Shown in pieces: positions 12,086 through 26,215 of a DNA stretch of 64,000 nt. How positions within the stretch are numbered: the first letter of the stretch is position 1; the number at the start of each line of letters is the position of its first letter. The DNA is from Linepithema humile. Its lineage: Eukaryota > Arthropoda > Insecta > Hymenoptera > Formicidae. The stretch lies in assembly GCF_040581485.1 (NCBI RefSeq), contig NC_090128.1:43864931-43928930 (forward strand). The letters run 5' to 3'. The translations under genes were made by a program, and so were the position numbers. The notes below the pieces were generated by a model. It saw only the letters and a program-made list of their open reading frames with translations, was not told the DNA's origin and did no database searches.

Positions 12086-15000
12086 AATTACACGCGCATT
12101 GCATGCATTCAGTTCCTCGGTGCACTCGCAACGCATTGAAAATTGATTCGACACCGCTAATATAAATATTATTAAATAATCAATTTTATAAATTAATTTT
12201 ATAGCGATTTCTTCGAATTTTATGGTCATCTTTTAAATAATCGAAATAAATTCGACATTTTTTTATTCAAATATTTTTGGTCAGTAGAAAATCATTGAAC
12301 ATAAATATAGTCATTGTTCGAGTGAGTGTCAAAAATTGAGATAGAAATGAAATCGCCGTACAAGAATGGCTTAATGATCCATGAAGCGGAAAAGGCGAGT
12401 CATTAAACTTGATGCTCTCTCGAGATATGGAAAAAAAGTGGCGTCAAAAAATTTACGCCATATTGATTAAATAATTAACGAGGCGAAAATTATACTCCCC
12501 GCTATGGTTTGAGATGTCTATCGCGTATATGACGTGCGCGTAATTAGCGAGCTCGCCGCTCCCGTTGGTGACTGAAGTTAATGATACGCTTACTTAATTC
12601 CGCGCGATAATTCAGCCTTATCGATAGGGGAAGTTTTGTCGATGCGCCTCCACCCTGTGATTTTTTTTCCTTCTCGATGAGTCGCGTGCTTAACGAGCCG
12701 TGCAATGTGTAATTTGATCGCCTAGTTAAGCTATTCATGCGAGCACGGAAAAACCAAACGAGTTGCGAAGCGTAGCTCTTTTGCGCGCGCAATGGTATAC
12801 AAACACCGATCAAACTCCACGGTGCAGCGCCGTGTACACCGACGAACCGGGAGGGAGAGAGAAAGAGAAATATCCGGATCCCCCTTTTTTGATGAATTAA
12901 GCCGCTACCACCATTAAGCCCCATTCAGCCGCGGCAGTTACGGCTGGTAGTACGCAATTTGCGCTGGTGACGAGTCACATACTTGACTCGAACGCTAATT
13001 GTAAGTGACCGCCAGTGGGCGTCGCAGGAAACTGCGTGTGGTGCATGCACACACGATGCAAGTGTGACGTCTCCGGAAAAAATTCCGCAACGCACGAGTT
13101 AACGATTGTTACTGGACGTGTTCATATTTTCAGAGAGAATTTTATCGCGCAAAATTAATTGGACGCGGTGTGCATTTTAACACACTTTATGAATTAACTC
13201 TCGCATCGTTTTTTTTCTCCCCTCGTGCGTATCCATTTTTTTTTTCAGAATTCCACGGAACGTAACAGAACTAAGGCTGCTCTAATTGTACCTGGAACCA
13301 GTTAGAACGCTAAAACTCGTCGCGTCTTGTTTACTCCGTTTCTTACAAACGCCGTTACATCTTTTCCCTCATTCAATTTTCTACAATCAGAACGCTGGAA
13401 TTGATCGACGCAATTTTTACTTTCTTTTTTATTCGTTTTGAAATAACTACAAGTTTGATAAAAATGTGAAATATTGATCTTTAACTGCATAGCGTATATC
13501 GTATATTTTCGCTCTGCGGGATCGTATCACATATCCATATATGATACCGTATGTATTTTAAAATTTCAAGTGAAAAAGAAGAATATCAACTTTTTTGTTT
13601 TTTTCCTCATTTTTAGAATTCAATTCCGTTGATCTCATTTATAATATACCGTCTTTTTTAGCTTGAGCTATTCTAATGTAATCAGGTCAAAGTCCATCTT
13701 TGCGCGCCATCGTGACTTTAGAAATCGACGATGAATATGGAAAAGCAAAGCAGTTGTCTATCACAAGCGTTTTAAAAACTTACATTACCATATATACGCA
13801 TTTTTTCAATATGTATCGTGCATTATCCAGTTTCGGTGTAAATTATCGCTATAAAGGCGAGTGTCCAAAGAGTATAGAATTATACTGTACGTATCTACAA
13901 TACATTCTCCCATATTTTTTTGTTAAGATTTTATTTTAATGGCCTTTTGCAAGTGTAAAACTTTATATTCAATTTTACGCGTTGAAAGAGCCGTACGAAA
14001 GATAAGTTTCAGTTCAATTACATCATTGTATATTCTTTTATTCGCGTTTACAACGATCAAATAATCGATATATGATTGTATAAATAAATTTTTAATATTT
14101 AAATCATGTTGTTACACATATAATGATACACTCGCGATCTAATCATTATGCACCTGCATTATCACATTATCGGAAATTAACAGACGTTAAAATCACTAAA
14201 CTTCTGTGAATGTCAACATGTGAGGATGATTCATTCATGAGACAACATTAATTATTGCCAATCAACATCGATATGTAAATTGTAGGCTCATATTACCAAT
14301 GATTAATTACAATTACAATTACAATTTCTAGGGAAATCTAATCATTAAACTTTTACGTACCAATGATCAAGAAATGTGAACATGATTATCAAATAGAATC
14401 TGGTATTAACAAATGTAAAATCATTTTGTGACGATTATTTTATAAATAAAAAAATCCTGAAGTTGTTCCTTGTAAACAAATACAGCAAAAGTTTTTAATT
14501 TTTCAATGCTTCTCAGTAGACAGCTATCCAATATCGATGCAATATTTAGCATCAAATGCATAGTGTCAGTAGGACGTCAATTATCTAACAAAGCACATCT
14601 CTCGGCAACCGCAGTAGATAGAATAGCAAAAAATAAACCGCGAGTTACTGTTCGTAATTTTATTTCTCCCTTACCGTCGATTAAAACGCCTCTTTTATTT
14701 CTTTCGCGTATTAAAACTTCTGCAAAGTATCGGGGACCGATTTTATCTCGGCTCCCGTAGTGCGCGGCTCTATATAGACTTCCTCGTGGCATAATTCAGG
14801 TTAAAAGCCCAAAGAACTCCCGATTAGTTCGCGTAACTTCATTTCCTCTCTGTCATCAATTTAAACGAGCCTCCCGTGGCGTTCGCGCTACACATCGCAA
14901 TCAAATAAATTCTGACTTCTAGAAAATATATCAGCTACTCTTTGTTCTAATAAAGTTCCTGTTTCGTGTGCGAGCGAGCTCCGATCAATATAACGCTTTT

Positions 15001-16609
15001 GCGATTTATACAGTTAATGGCGCTATTGAGTGCACATAGTGATAAATTTGATAAAAATAACTTAACTTATATTAGTTTTCACGTATAATTTTTTTGCTAT
15101 AAATTAAAATTTAAATTTTAGATTTTTTATGCCCTATTAAATTATGAAAAAAAAACTATAATTTATTTGAATAAATTATATACATAGAGAGAAAGAGAAG
15201 TTAAGTTAAAAATTACAAAAAAATTGCTACAAGCAAAAATTTTCTTTGAACAACAGTTTAACAAAACTTTCATTGAACGTCACACGTACAATATAATCAT
15301 TACATAATAAAAAAAAACGACTTTACAAAAACATGTGACTAGTAGCCAATTTTATGTCTCACGTCTGACGTAAAACTAGATAATATAGAAAAATGCGACG
15401 CGCCAAGCATGATAAATCAGATTTACGCTTTCTTACAGTAGTCTTCAAAATATCATGAATTAGAAATATTTTTTGTATATAAACGCGTCTATCCATTTAA
15501 ACTGTTCCGCCGCACGCGTGCACACGCGTGAACGCGTAACGAAGGAAGCATAAAGGCGCGATATGAATAATGTAAGCTTATGTAACATCCCGTGTCACCG
15601 GGAATGTTATAAATAGCCCTTGTCACGACCAATGCTGAGATCGCACACAACGTACATGATGTAAGCGTGCATGCGCATGCACCCTTTGTTCTACTTAGAT
15701 TCGTTGATACGTAATCTAGCAAGGGCAGCAAAAGCATGCGTTCATAGGTTCTCTTAAAACAGCTGGACCATATAACCGAGATCTTTTAAGATATGAGAGA
15801 AAAATACAACGCTAAATTACACAGATACAGTCTTTATGTAATTGTAAGGATGCAATTTTTTGAAACTCAATAAAATAAAGAAAATAAAAATTACAATCAA
15901 GAAATTATGACAAATAAAAAAATGTATAAATATTTCGAATAACTCCAAATGTAATTTTTCTGCAAATTGTTTGAAATAGAAAAAAATTGGAAAAATGTAA
16001 AAAAAAAGGAACACGTGAATATAACTTATCGATTTCACCATACGATTTATTGTTTGAGCGATAACCGGAACAATGACCGGATGTTTCGGGGTCTTCGAAC
16101 TTCAAATATAATTTAAATTTTCGCAAACAGAAGACAACAACCCGTATTTCAGTGTGAGAAAATACAGCAGCAATGTTAAAAAAGATCACAAATAAAAAAT
16201 CCGATAAAATATGTGTGAACAAATGTAAATTAACTACTTTAATGTTAATAACAAAAAGTCACTTATCATTTCGTGCAGTCAATGTAGTTTTGCTCTACAC
16301 TAATTTACATATGTCTTGCATACATTTTCAAAGAAAATCTAGAAAACCATAAACAAAGTAAAGTTTGTAGCGCAAATTACAACTACTTAAGCGACAATTA
16401 GAAAATTAGTTAAATAATGTTATTCGTTTATACGTACGTTGGCTTATATGGGCAAATTACAATCAAATAAAAACAACGATATAAAATACATTGATGTATT
16501 TCATTGCTATCGGAAGTATTCCCCTGAATTTACAACTCACGATGTTGAAGAAAGTCGACAGACAAGAAAGACGGTTCGGTTCAACGATTTCATAGAACCA
16601 TGAATGCGC

Positions 16610-16815
16610 GCTTTGGTTATAAAAGAAATCGAAGAGAGAAGTGAGGAAGAAGAAAGAGAATGAGTTGCCGAGAGAGTAAAGGAAAATAAAACAGAAGGGA
16701 AAGGTTCTCTTATAGAAGAAAGGAAGAACGAGAAAGGAGGAACGTCGGACACCGTCGAAAAGGATCAGTGGAAGATAACCGTCTGCTGATTCCGCCAATT
16801 CCGAGAATGAATCGA
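16610..16815. repeat. Purine-rich island, possible duplicate copy 1
   Basis: A GA-rich stretch runs into AAGGATCAGTGGAAGATAAC, then CTGCTGATTCC and ATTCCGAGAATGAATC. A similar order of motifs occurs at 17120-17330. Low complexity makes the first half unreliable; the last 60 bases carry most of the evidence. Confidence 0.4.
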
Positions 16816-17119
16816 TCATATATCGATATTTAATAATTCATCCAACAGTAATGTAATTGCAAAAGTTGCAAAAATAACTGAATAAAAAGTATATTAAAGA
16901 CAGAAACAAAAAATTAAATTCAATATATTAAACTGTTTATATTTGATATCTTTCAGCATATTATTTTTAAAACAAAAACCAAATCTGTGGAAACTTATAA
17001 AAGTCCTATATAGTTTTAATATTGCAATAGAATATGAAATTCAATTGGAATTACTTAAAAACAAAAAATAACTGCTAGAAAATCAAATAATTGCAAATTT
17101 CGACGAGCAAAACGATACG

Positions 17120-17330
17120 TTTGAACCGAATGTAAATGAAAACGAAGAGAAGGGCAAAGAGAGAAAGAAGCGAGGCTCATCCTGAATAATGAAGAGTAAA
17201 GAAGCAACATGAGAAGCCGAGAAAGAAGAACGGTAAAGCGTTACATCGTAAAAGAGGACCGGTGCTGGAAGACGCCTGCCTGCCTGCTGGCTCCTTCGAT
17301 TCTGGGAACGAATCAAAGATGGCTTCCGAC
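17120..17330. repeat. Purine-rich island, possible duplicate copy 2
   Basis: A GA-rich stretch is followed by GAGGACCGGTGCTGGAAGA, then CCTGCTGGCTCC and GATTCTGGGAACGAATC, matching the motif order at 16610-16815 about 500 bases upstream. The similarity was judged by eye. Confidence 0.4.
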
Positions 17331-17853
17331 AAAAGAATGCCTTCCTTGATAGTTTGATACTTTGAATGAGGACGATGATCCCGGCGATTGCGCGAAATTC
17401 ACCCAAGTAACATAGCGTGACAAAGTGCAAAATGGTTACTTATTATACCAGACGTTACGTAATTTTCAAATCAAATTACAGGAGCAAAATAACTACATTA
17501 TTTACTTGAAGATACGCGTAAAATGTATCTCTGAAGCTCCAATTATTCTGATTATTATTTCTATCTCCTATTACAGTGGAACAATCTAGGTGAAATTTCG
17601 TTCTCTCCGCAAGATCATCTGAAGAAGTTCCGATAACAGTTGCCTTCCCGGTTGTCGTAAGTCGAGCGGGTAAATGCCGGCGATTAACGTGTGGAACGGC
17701 GCCCTTTCTTTTCAGAAACGTCGATTCTAGTTGGCAAGAATTAAACGGTCTGGCAAAGTTCCGCGATGCGCGTGAGCAAGACCGAACGAGAAAGAACGAT
17801 GGAAGACGCGGATAGAGAGAAAGGAGCAAAAGAAGCACCGAAGCGGGCCCCCG

Positions 17854-18294
<441 letters not shown>

Positions 18295-19298
18295 TATGGA
18301 GTTCTCAGAGGGAACGCGATGTTCCTGGAACTCTCGCCATCGCGGCTCTCCTCAGCCTCGGCTTCACGGTTCAGCTAACTTTCTGCCGGCTCTTATTACG
18401 AGCAGTCCAACGCTTTATCAGACTCGCGTATATACAGCCGCGCTATACTTCGTACTGCTCTTCCTGCATCTTCCCGCTATTCCTACGTGTTCCGCTACTT
18501 TGCTATTTTCCCCGAAATTCCCTTCACCTCTCTACTTCCTGCATCGAGCTAATCTCAGTTTACAAAATATTCAGGCCGAAACTTCAACACACAAGTGTAA
18601 CTAAGGCGATGGAAGTATTTCTAAAATAGTCTAAATTTTAATAAGTAATTTTGTAAGCGCTAAATTTCTATCGCGTTAAACCAAAGAGCACATTAAGCGT
18701 GATAAGCGGTCTTTGGAGAGTACAATCCTTTAATTATAAATGTTACAATATTTCGAACGATTTTTATCTCAAATTCTCAAGAGCAGACAGGAATTTCGAT
18801 TGCAGGTGTCATGGGCTCAGCAACCAGTAATAAATTCGACACTGACGCGCACATGAATAAAATAATGGTTTCGGTAACATTGTGATCGCTATCGGTTCGG
18901 TACCATTGACCAAATTACATGGCGCACATGCCTCTGGTAAAATTCGCTCCGGGCAACATATTGTTACGGTTTAACTGTGGTATGCAGAGAGTATATGTGT
19001 TTAAATCGTGTAAAATATCGATAACATTCATCCACACTAAAAATATTTCAAGTCGATACAAACATTTTTCGATTTCGGCAGAAAAAAAAAGGTGGAAACA
19101 ATTATTATCATTTTGCAACGATAAAGTTGATGTAATTGAAAGGTATGCTGTTTATCGGCTCTCTCGATTAAATACGTTCCAAGAGAAGAAAAATCCGACA
19201 ATCAAAAAATAAGACCTCTGACGCAATCGCTTATTAAGAATCGCACATGCGATGTTATTTTTATTCATCGCATTCGTTGGAATACTATCGGAACGCGG

Positions 19299-19317
19299 AG
19301 GGAGGGGGGGGGGAGGG
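19299..19317 (+). repeat. G-run with quadruplex potential
   Basis: GGAGGGA is followed by ten G and then AGGG. This gives at least four G tracts of three or more within 20 bases, the simple pattern expected of a G-quadruplex. Confidence 0.7.
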
Positions 19318-22300
19318 AATGTTGCACAGTGGTTATTATACCAGTCACTTCCGCTATCTACCTGTGATCGCATTACGACTTGTTGACATTAATCGCGATG
19401 CAAACTTATTCGCATAAATACGCGGCTGAACGCGATTAATTAACACGCGCCGCGTAACGTTCATAGTTCACAGCTGAACGTTTTTCAAAGCGCGCATATC
19501 CACGATCATGCATTCGTGGGAAGGAACGAATATATATGGGTATCCTTTTCCGATGATGGCGCGAGCAGATACGCACGATAAGGCTTTTTCATTATAATTA
19601 GAAGCGTGAGGGTTATCGACCGCTTCAAATCGGTAATATTCGACGTAAAACAGACCTTCCGAACGGCGCCTGCTGCACCGTATAGCATCTGTAATTTACA
19701 TCTACATTCGCAACATCGTCGAGACGCGTTCTATGCATTGCAGTTTGTGCGGCAGAACACAATCACCTTGCTTAGAATGTTCCAAGGCTGCATGGCGTCT
19801 CAACGAGATGGCTCAACCGAGATGCTTTGTATCAATTTGCGTGATAAGAGCACGAACGTGAAGTAAAAACCTCACAGCTTCTACCTCGTGGGAAGTTGCT
19901 AATTGTATGAATTTATCTCGAGTGAATTAGTGAAAGACACACATACAAGTGTTTCGTGAATTTAACATTGAGAAAAACAACATTCTTCTCGGCCTGTAGA
20001 CAAATTGTACATAATAGCAATAAAAAAGAATCGATTTTAGATTTATCAAAAATTCGTCGATGAAATTAAGATCGCGAATTTTGAGACATTATTTCAAGAA
20101 GCAATGTTTGCATTACATTCGCTGATTTAACGAGCTTGCCGCAGTTCGTATGTCAGAATCATTATTCATGCCGCTACAGAATGACGGCTCGTGGCATCGA
20201 TAAAAACGCCGATTATTGATAATCAGTTTCCGACTATTCAGCCTTGGTACATCCTTTCTAATTTATAATTGCCTTCTTGTCGGCTAATTATACAAAAAAC
20301 ATTTTATTTTTCATCTACTTACTTCGCGTTTAACGATAGCGATTCTTCCACAATTAATCCTTCCGCGATCGCAACGTTTACCTTGAAACGGTGGCTTTTT
20401 CATTAAAAGCCGCAATGAAATTTCCGCGAATCGACGATCCAGGGAACGACTTGGTCATTTCGATTAATAGACTCGTGAAGTCATATTAAATTGCACTTAG
20501 ATCACGCGCACTTATCTTCCAAGAACAATTCTCCTAGAACTGCGTTTTAAAACGAAGCAGGGGGTTTCCTCGAACGATCCGTCGCGATTGATCTCGAGTA
20601 CGATGATCCTTGTAAAAATTTTCTCGCGCAAAAGAATTTCGTTACGTCACGTTGTATTTCCACGATGAGGTATTATACACATTCGCCTTATGTAATTTTT
20701 AATTCTTTTGGCTTGATCGTTCATTCCGGGGAATAATACGTAGGATTCCAATGCAGACGTGAGAACTTCATTCCTGCTGCCGCTCATTTAAAACACAATT
20801 CACTGACAATGGATTATTTATGCGATTTAAGTAACAAGCGGTGAGCAGTAAAGAAAAGAAAATTAATATTAAGAAACTCGCTTTAACAAACTTAAAAATC
20901 AATGAAACATTAAAATAAAATACATATGTACGTTAAAATGTAAATTTTTCCAAACTTTTTGTAAACATTTGTTAAATTAATAAACAATTTTTTTAAACAT
21001 CAACAAAATACTTAATGCAATTCTAATATTCAATCCTGTACTCTGTATCTAATCCAAAATTGGCTACACATAGGCGTTACTCGCTATATCCAGAAAGTGA
21101 TACACTGTGATGTTTGCAAGAAAATAACAAAGTCATGACTGGCTTCGGCGCGGCGATCATAATACGTGAAAAAAACATGGGCTTTCACAAGAAACTCGCG
21201 ATTAGTCAGCTTTGATCTGCTCGGCCCGATTCGACTAATAACAAAGGAATTGCGTAAACTCGAATCATTTGAAAATGTTTTCCGGGAGAGAGCAGACTGA
21301 AGAATGCCCGAGTTCAAGTCCTGGTCGAGAAATAATATTTTTTTGCATTGTTAAAAGATAATTATTTCACACACGCGCGCTGTTTGCACATATCTCAACG
21401 CTATGCTGTTAACTGTGCAAGGAAATTCATAATTAGAAACCGTTCTAATGCTTGGGCGGTACATGTTTAGCCGAAGAACTTTTTCCTCGTAATAATATAA
21501 GTTTAGAAGATTAACGTGGCGGGAGATTTTACTAGTAAGAGTAAAAAATAATAATACATTGCAGATGATTGCAGCTGTATATGCATAATGACGATATCAT
21601 TACGAATGGTTAATCTATCCAATCTATCGATTCCTAGGTCTAGGTTTTGCGATCTATTTGAGAGCGCAGGCAAATGACATAAATGTTATTTTGGTTAATT
21701 AATCAAAATTTACATATTATCCTATCATAGATATTACTATAACTAATGAATAAGTATAAATAACGAATAAGATCGATGCGCAATTACGAAATTAATACAC
21801 GAACAGAACTGGGTATCAATTGGTCATATTATTGACAAATCTAATGAAATATTCATTGACACAATATCACAATTAATTAAAAGTGAATATCCGCGTGCAA
21901 AATTTGCCAAATCTAAAACTCTACTAATCATCGAAATATCGATCAAAGCACTATATGCCAATGATATAACGTAATATCGCAAGCACGCAGATTGAAGAAA
22001 ATGATTCCGTATCACTCTGCACGTTAGCATGGAACGTTAGCATGGAAAAAAATTTTACGCCGCAACGAGTGCGCTTGTGGTGGCGTGCGAGTATGTCGTT
22101 TCTTTCTTCGCGGAACACGCGCGCGTTAATGAGGAAAACAAGAGTGCAAGCAATTTCCATGAAAGTTGAGAAAAGATGTTGTTTTGCAACGCAAATATCT
22201 CGACTTCCTTGATCAAAAGCCAACAAGAGTCAAGGTAACGATAATTGTTCCTTCATATCTCTTTCTAATTGCTAAGAATAAAAATAATCCGCTTAGAATT

Positions 22301-24996
22301 ACGTATATTAACCGCCTCTAAAGATACATTTCTTAATTTATAATTATGATATTATGGAGGATATATTTCAAGGAAACGAAAAAAATATAAAAGATAATTC
22401 ACATCTTTTGTAATTCTTAATAGGGATCAAAATCCAATTACATTGGAGAACGATTCATTAGAGAAGAAAGGATTGACAACGAGCAACCTGCGTCGGTAAT
22501 TATTAAATGGAATTTCGAGATGTATCTAATCATCATTTAATAAATCATTCGTATCAACTGCGCATACGACAACGCCGCAAAACCGAGATAAGAATACAAA
22601 ATAGAACGGCATGAATAATTGTAAGATTTATGTGCTGATGGTAGAGCTTCAGTGCGCGTGTCTATTATATACGACGCATGACATCGTTTTAAATTTTTTA
22701 TTGGGTTTCGCGATAATATATCTTTCAGTAATTTTATATTCGCCAAAAATTTTGGAAAAATAAATTTATTTTGTTTTTGGGATGTTCAGTTCAAAATTTG
22801 GGATAAATTTTTAATTCATTACAACCATTCCATAAGCGTGGATTTATCTTTCTATCGTATCTAATTAATTAACAGAGAAATATCATTCGATGTGTACAAC
22901 GTGTATTTTATCTTGCGTGAAGCAATCGCGAAGTATGAGATAGTCTATCATCTATATAATAGGATTACTTACTAAGTGGCAATATATGCGAATATCGTAC
23001 AATAGTCAATTCGCTTCATAAACTGCGTCTACGCACACTTGAGCGCACCTCAGGTGGTAATCGATCTATAGTAACGTGACGTACAAGAATAAAAAAAAAT
23101 AAAAAATAACAGTTGCGGCAAAGAGAAAAAAACTCATAAAACCATCGAAGAAACTATTGAATGTAAATGTTACACGGTAGTGCTATTACGAAACGCACTT
23201 TGTAAGTGCGATCATAATACGCACCTAAAGTGTGTTATGAATGCCATTACGAGTGTTCTGGCATACGGAATTAACTGCGGTTACTATAAGTGCAAGTGTC
23301 ATAGACAAATACAAAATAACGGTGTAACGTCGATTGCTTCATTTCATGTCAATAATTGCGCGCTACTTATTCAGACGCAAAGCAAATGCTATTAATTGCG
23401 GTTAATAAAAAATAACGCAGCAAAATTTTATGCACTAATTAATTGCGGTATATTCATTCCCGCCAGAGTTAATTAATTTAAATCGTAATATTCCAGACGT
23501 AAATAATCTGGAAATTTCTCAAAAAGCAATTGTCTTCGCGTTCCAGATTGCATTTCTTAAAGTACGAATGCTGTCACATTTTGCACACGCTGCCATTCGG
23601 AAAATTAGCCGCGATTAACGTAAGCGGAAATATCGATAAAGTACGTGCGATGGGCCGCGTGTCGCATCATAAATAAAGTCGCCGACACAAAATTGAAATC
23701 TCAGTCTTCAAACTCCAACGAGTTTGGAGCGGCGCCAAACCGTGCGGCGCCTCGATTTTATATTACATCGGAACGTTTACTACGTCCTATCTCACGCGAT
23801 TATGTACTCGCCACTTCAGTCTATCACTTTGGCGGCTATATTTCCCACTTTTCTGAATATCAAATTATAAATATAGAATTGTCCTAAAATTTAAGAAACT
23901 AATTTTGTATATTCCATTACCCTAATCGACGCTGAAAAAACTTTCTCCTATCAATCGTACATATTAAAATATTTCTTAATTCTCTTTGTTATCTGAAGAA
24001 TCAACTCTTAATAATTGCGACTTTCTTTTATTTTCTAGAACATGCAATATGATCATCGTCGTATCATTTGCGCATCCCGGTGCAGCGCAAAAGGCGCGCA
24101 AAGTGCAGCGCAGATAACTGTATACACAAATTCTAACTGTAAATCCTGAGCGTTCCTGGATGCATAACAACTAATTGCCGACAATATCTAGGTTGTTTTC
24201 TGACCAGCCAAGATTTTACGAGCCGCAAGAGGTCGTAAAATCGCAGCTGTTTACTTTACCATTAGCGAATTATGACAAGAGAGAGAGAGATGGTGTTAGT
24301 CATAAAAATGTTAAATATTTTAAAATTCGCTCGGATATTTCAAGGTAGTTTTTCGAGACAAAATAGTATCTTTGATTTTAGAAGTTAGTGGAGAAATAAA
24401 TATGATAAAATTATAACAAAGTTTTCCTCAGTAAATTTTTTTCCAGACAAATTTAATTATAAATAATCTAATATTAAAAATTAGAGAGCCTTTGCAAATA
24501 AAAATATGTCCACGTAACAGAGGACTGCTCTTCAAGGACTAATTTTAAATAACTTTTATAAGAGAAATTTAACTTGCAAAAGCACATGCTAATTTGTTAC
24601 AAACCCTCTTTTCGGCCCCGTAATTCCTATATAATTAATTTCGAACGCAAACTTCCGCACACAAAGAACATCATCTTTGAAATTGATGAATCAAACGTCT
24701 AATTAATAACGCGCCTCTTCCGAGCCTTCTCTTATCCGAGCTTCACGAAAATCAGATTCAAGGTTGAGTACTCGTGAATCTGAATATCGCGAAACCAGTC
24801 GCGATCCCATTAATTCTGCGGTATCAGATAATTCAGATGAAAGGAGCAAGGGGAACAAGAAAACGTACACCACGACATGTCGTTAGCATTAAGGAAGGGT
24901 CTGCTCTCCTCTTTTTCGCTCCCTTTTACGGAGGGAAGAAATGAGAGAGCAAGGCGACACCGCTGCCGACTCGAGAGGACGGCGAGCTAATGATTA

Positions 24997-25026
24997 TGTA
25001 TGTATATATATTATATATATATATAA
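24997..25026. repeat. (TA)n microsatellite
   Basis: An imperfect TA dinucleotide repeat with one shift of phase in the middle. Confidence 0.85.
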
Positions 25027-25903
25027 TCGACGATCCAACATATATTAAAATAGACACCGAGTATAGGATCACGAGCGACGCGATGCATGAGCGGTAGTCA
25101 CGATTTGGAAGTTTGTCAAAGTTCAGTCGTTCGGACCGCACGGACAAACGACCAGCATCGACGAACCACCAGGAAGGATGGAAATAGGCGATTAGGCAGA
25201 TGTGATCAATTTGGAAAATCTCCCATCACTGGATATGTACGCGATTCTCTTTATTATCTACGATTGCGAAACCGATATTTCGATATTTGTATAGCCAACG
25301 AAAACTTTTAACTTGGAATAATACTACATAAACATATTAAATTAAAAATTATCTACATTGACGCATGTATATTAATTTAGGTTTTACTGATCTTCAAAAT
25401 TTAGCGATTTGTTTGCGAAATTTGAATAATATATAATTCTGTCCAAAATTACAAATAAACCTAAATGCAAGATTAATACACGACGACATTAAATTCATCA
25501 AATAATTAAACATTCTAAAATGTATAAATGTATAATTAATTCTAATCCTTCATATAATATATATCAAAATATTAAATAATATTTTTAGAATCAACATTTT
25601 ACACAAAATACGTATATTTTCTCTAAACTTTCTTTCGACATTTCAATAAATAATAAAAATGGTTAAAAAAATTAAATAAAATTAATTTTTTGTCTATAAT
25701 ATTACCATAATTCCAAATATCTCGTACATAAATAACTCGAACGCCAGTGTGTCCAAATTACATTAAAAAATTTTTAAAATGTGCCGTCCTTTTTTTTGCG
25801 TTAAGCAAGTGGCGTCAAGACAATATTTTAAAGTATCTACGTAAAGAGCAAGAGACGTACGCACTATTCTTGGCAGGCAGTTATCATCTGTCATCGCCGC
25901 TGA

Positions 25904-26215
25904 ACTGCTACACACTCAAGCGTTGAATTTAATTTATCGCTTGCGTTTAGGAGGAGTAACATTAATTTACTGTGCTTACTAGAGTGCTTGCCAAAGGATC
26001 AAGTGTTTAAACTCTGCAATAATATGTTACAATGGATTAAAGAAGACACGCAAAATTTCGCGATTTATCAAAAAATGATAACTCGTATACCGACTTCACT
26101 ACAAAAATTGTATAGATCGATCGTTAACGATCGATCTCGCACAGTTGGATACGGCGACTCCGAAAATACGCGGGCCTTCGTAACGTATTCATTATCTGAT
26201 GTATCACAATAATGA
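25904..26215 (+). other. Unassigned open frame, possible exon or decayed coding fragment
   Basis: After a stop at 25901-25903 the frame is open for about 100 codons to TAA at 26213-26215. Its middle part (about 25952-26140) has a protein-like composition, for example LPKDQVFKLCNNMLQWIKED and TRIPTSLQKLYRSIVND. A plausible splice acceptor (pyrimidine-rich then TTTAG|GAGG) lies at 25950/25951, so the segment could be an internal or terminal exon. There is no ATG near the start; the first internal Met codon is at about 26024. I do not recognise the family. The six residues TVGYGD near 26140 match a potassium channel filter, but no pore helix or membrane segment surrounds them, so I discount that. 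Part of the frame is covered by a 24-bp palindrome. Confidence 0.25.
26114..26137. repeat. Perfect 24-bp palindrome
   Basis: The arm AGATCGATCGTT is followed directly by its exact reverse complement with no spacer. It lies inside the unassigned open frame at 25904-26215. Confidence 0.95.

Larger units (their letters stand above)
12086..17853. other. Intergenic or intronic DNA, no gene recognised
   Basis: There is no recognised gene. Positions 12540-13080 are GC-richer, and 13430-14520 and 15020-15480 are AT-rich. A threefold TTACAA repeat lies near 14305. Purine-rich islands at about 16610-16815 and 17120-17330 resemble each other and are listed separately. Frames in this stretch are short and unassigned. 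Confidence 0.45.

Noticed and set aside
12970..12995. Reverse-strand tRNA B-box-like GACTCGAAC
   Set aside because: The flanking bases cannot pair as a T-stem, so it is not a tRNA.
21296..21330. tRNA B-box-like GAGTTCAAGTCC
   Set aside because: The bases around it do not form a T-arm stem and no matching A-box or acceptor stem is present.
26138..26158. TVGYGD peptide, identical to a potassium channel selectivity filter
   Set aside because: The residues before it do not form a pore helix, no membrane segments flank it and the frame stops soon after, so I regard it as chance.
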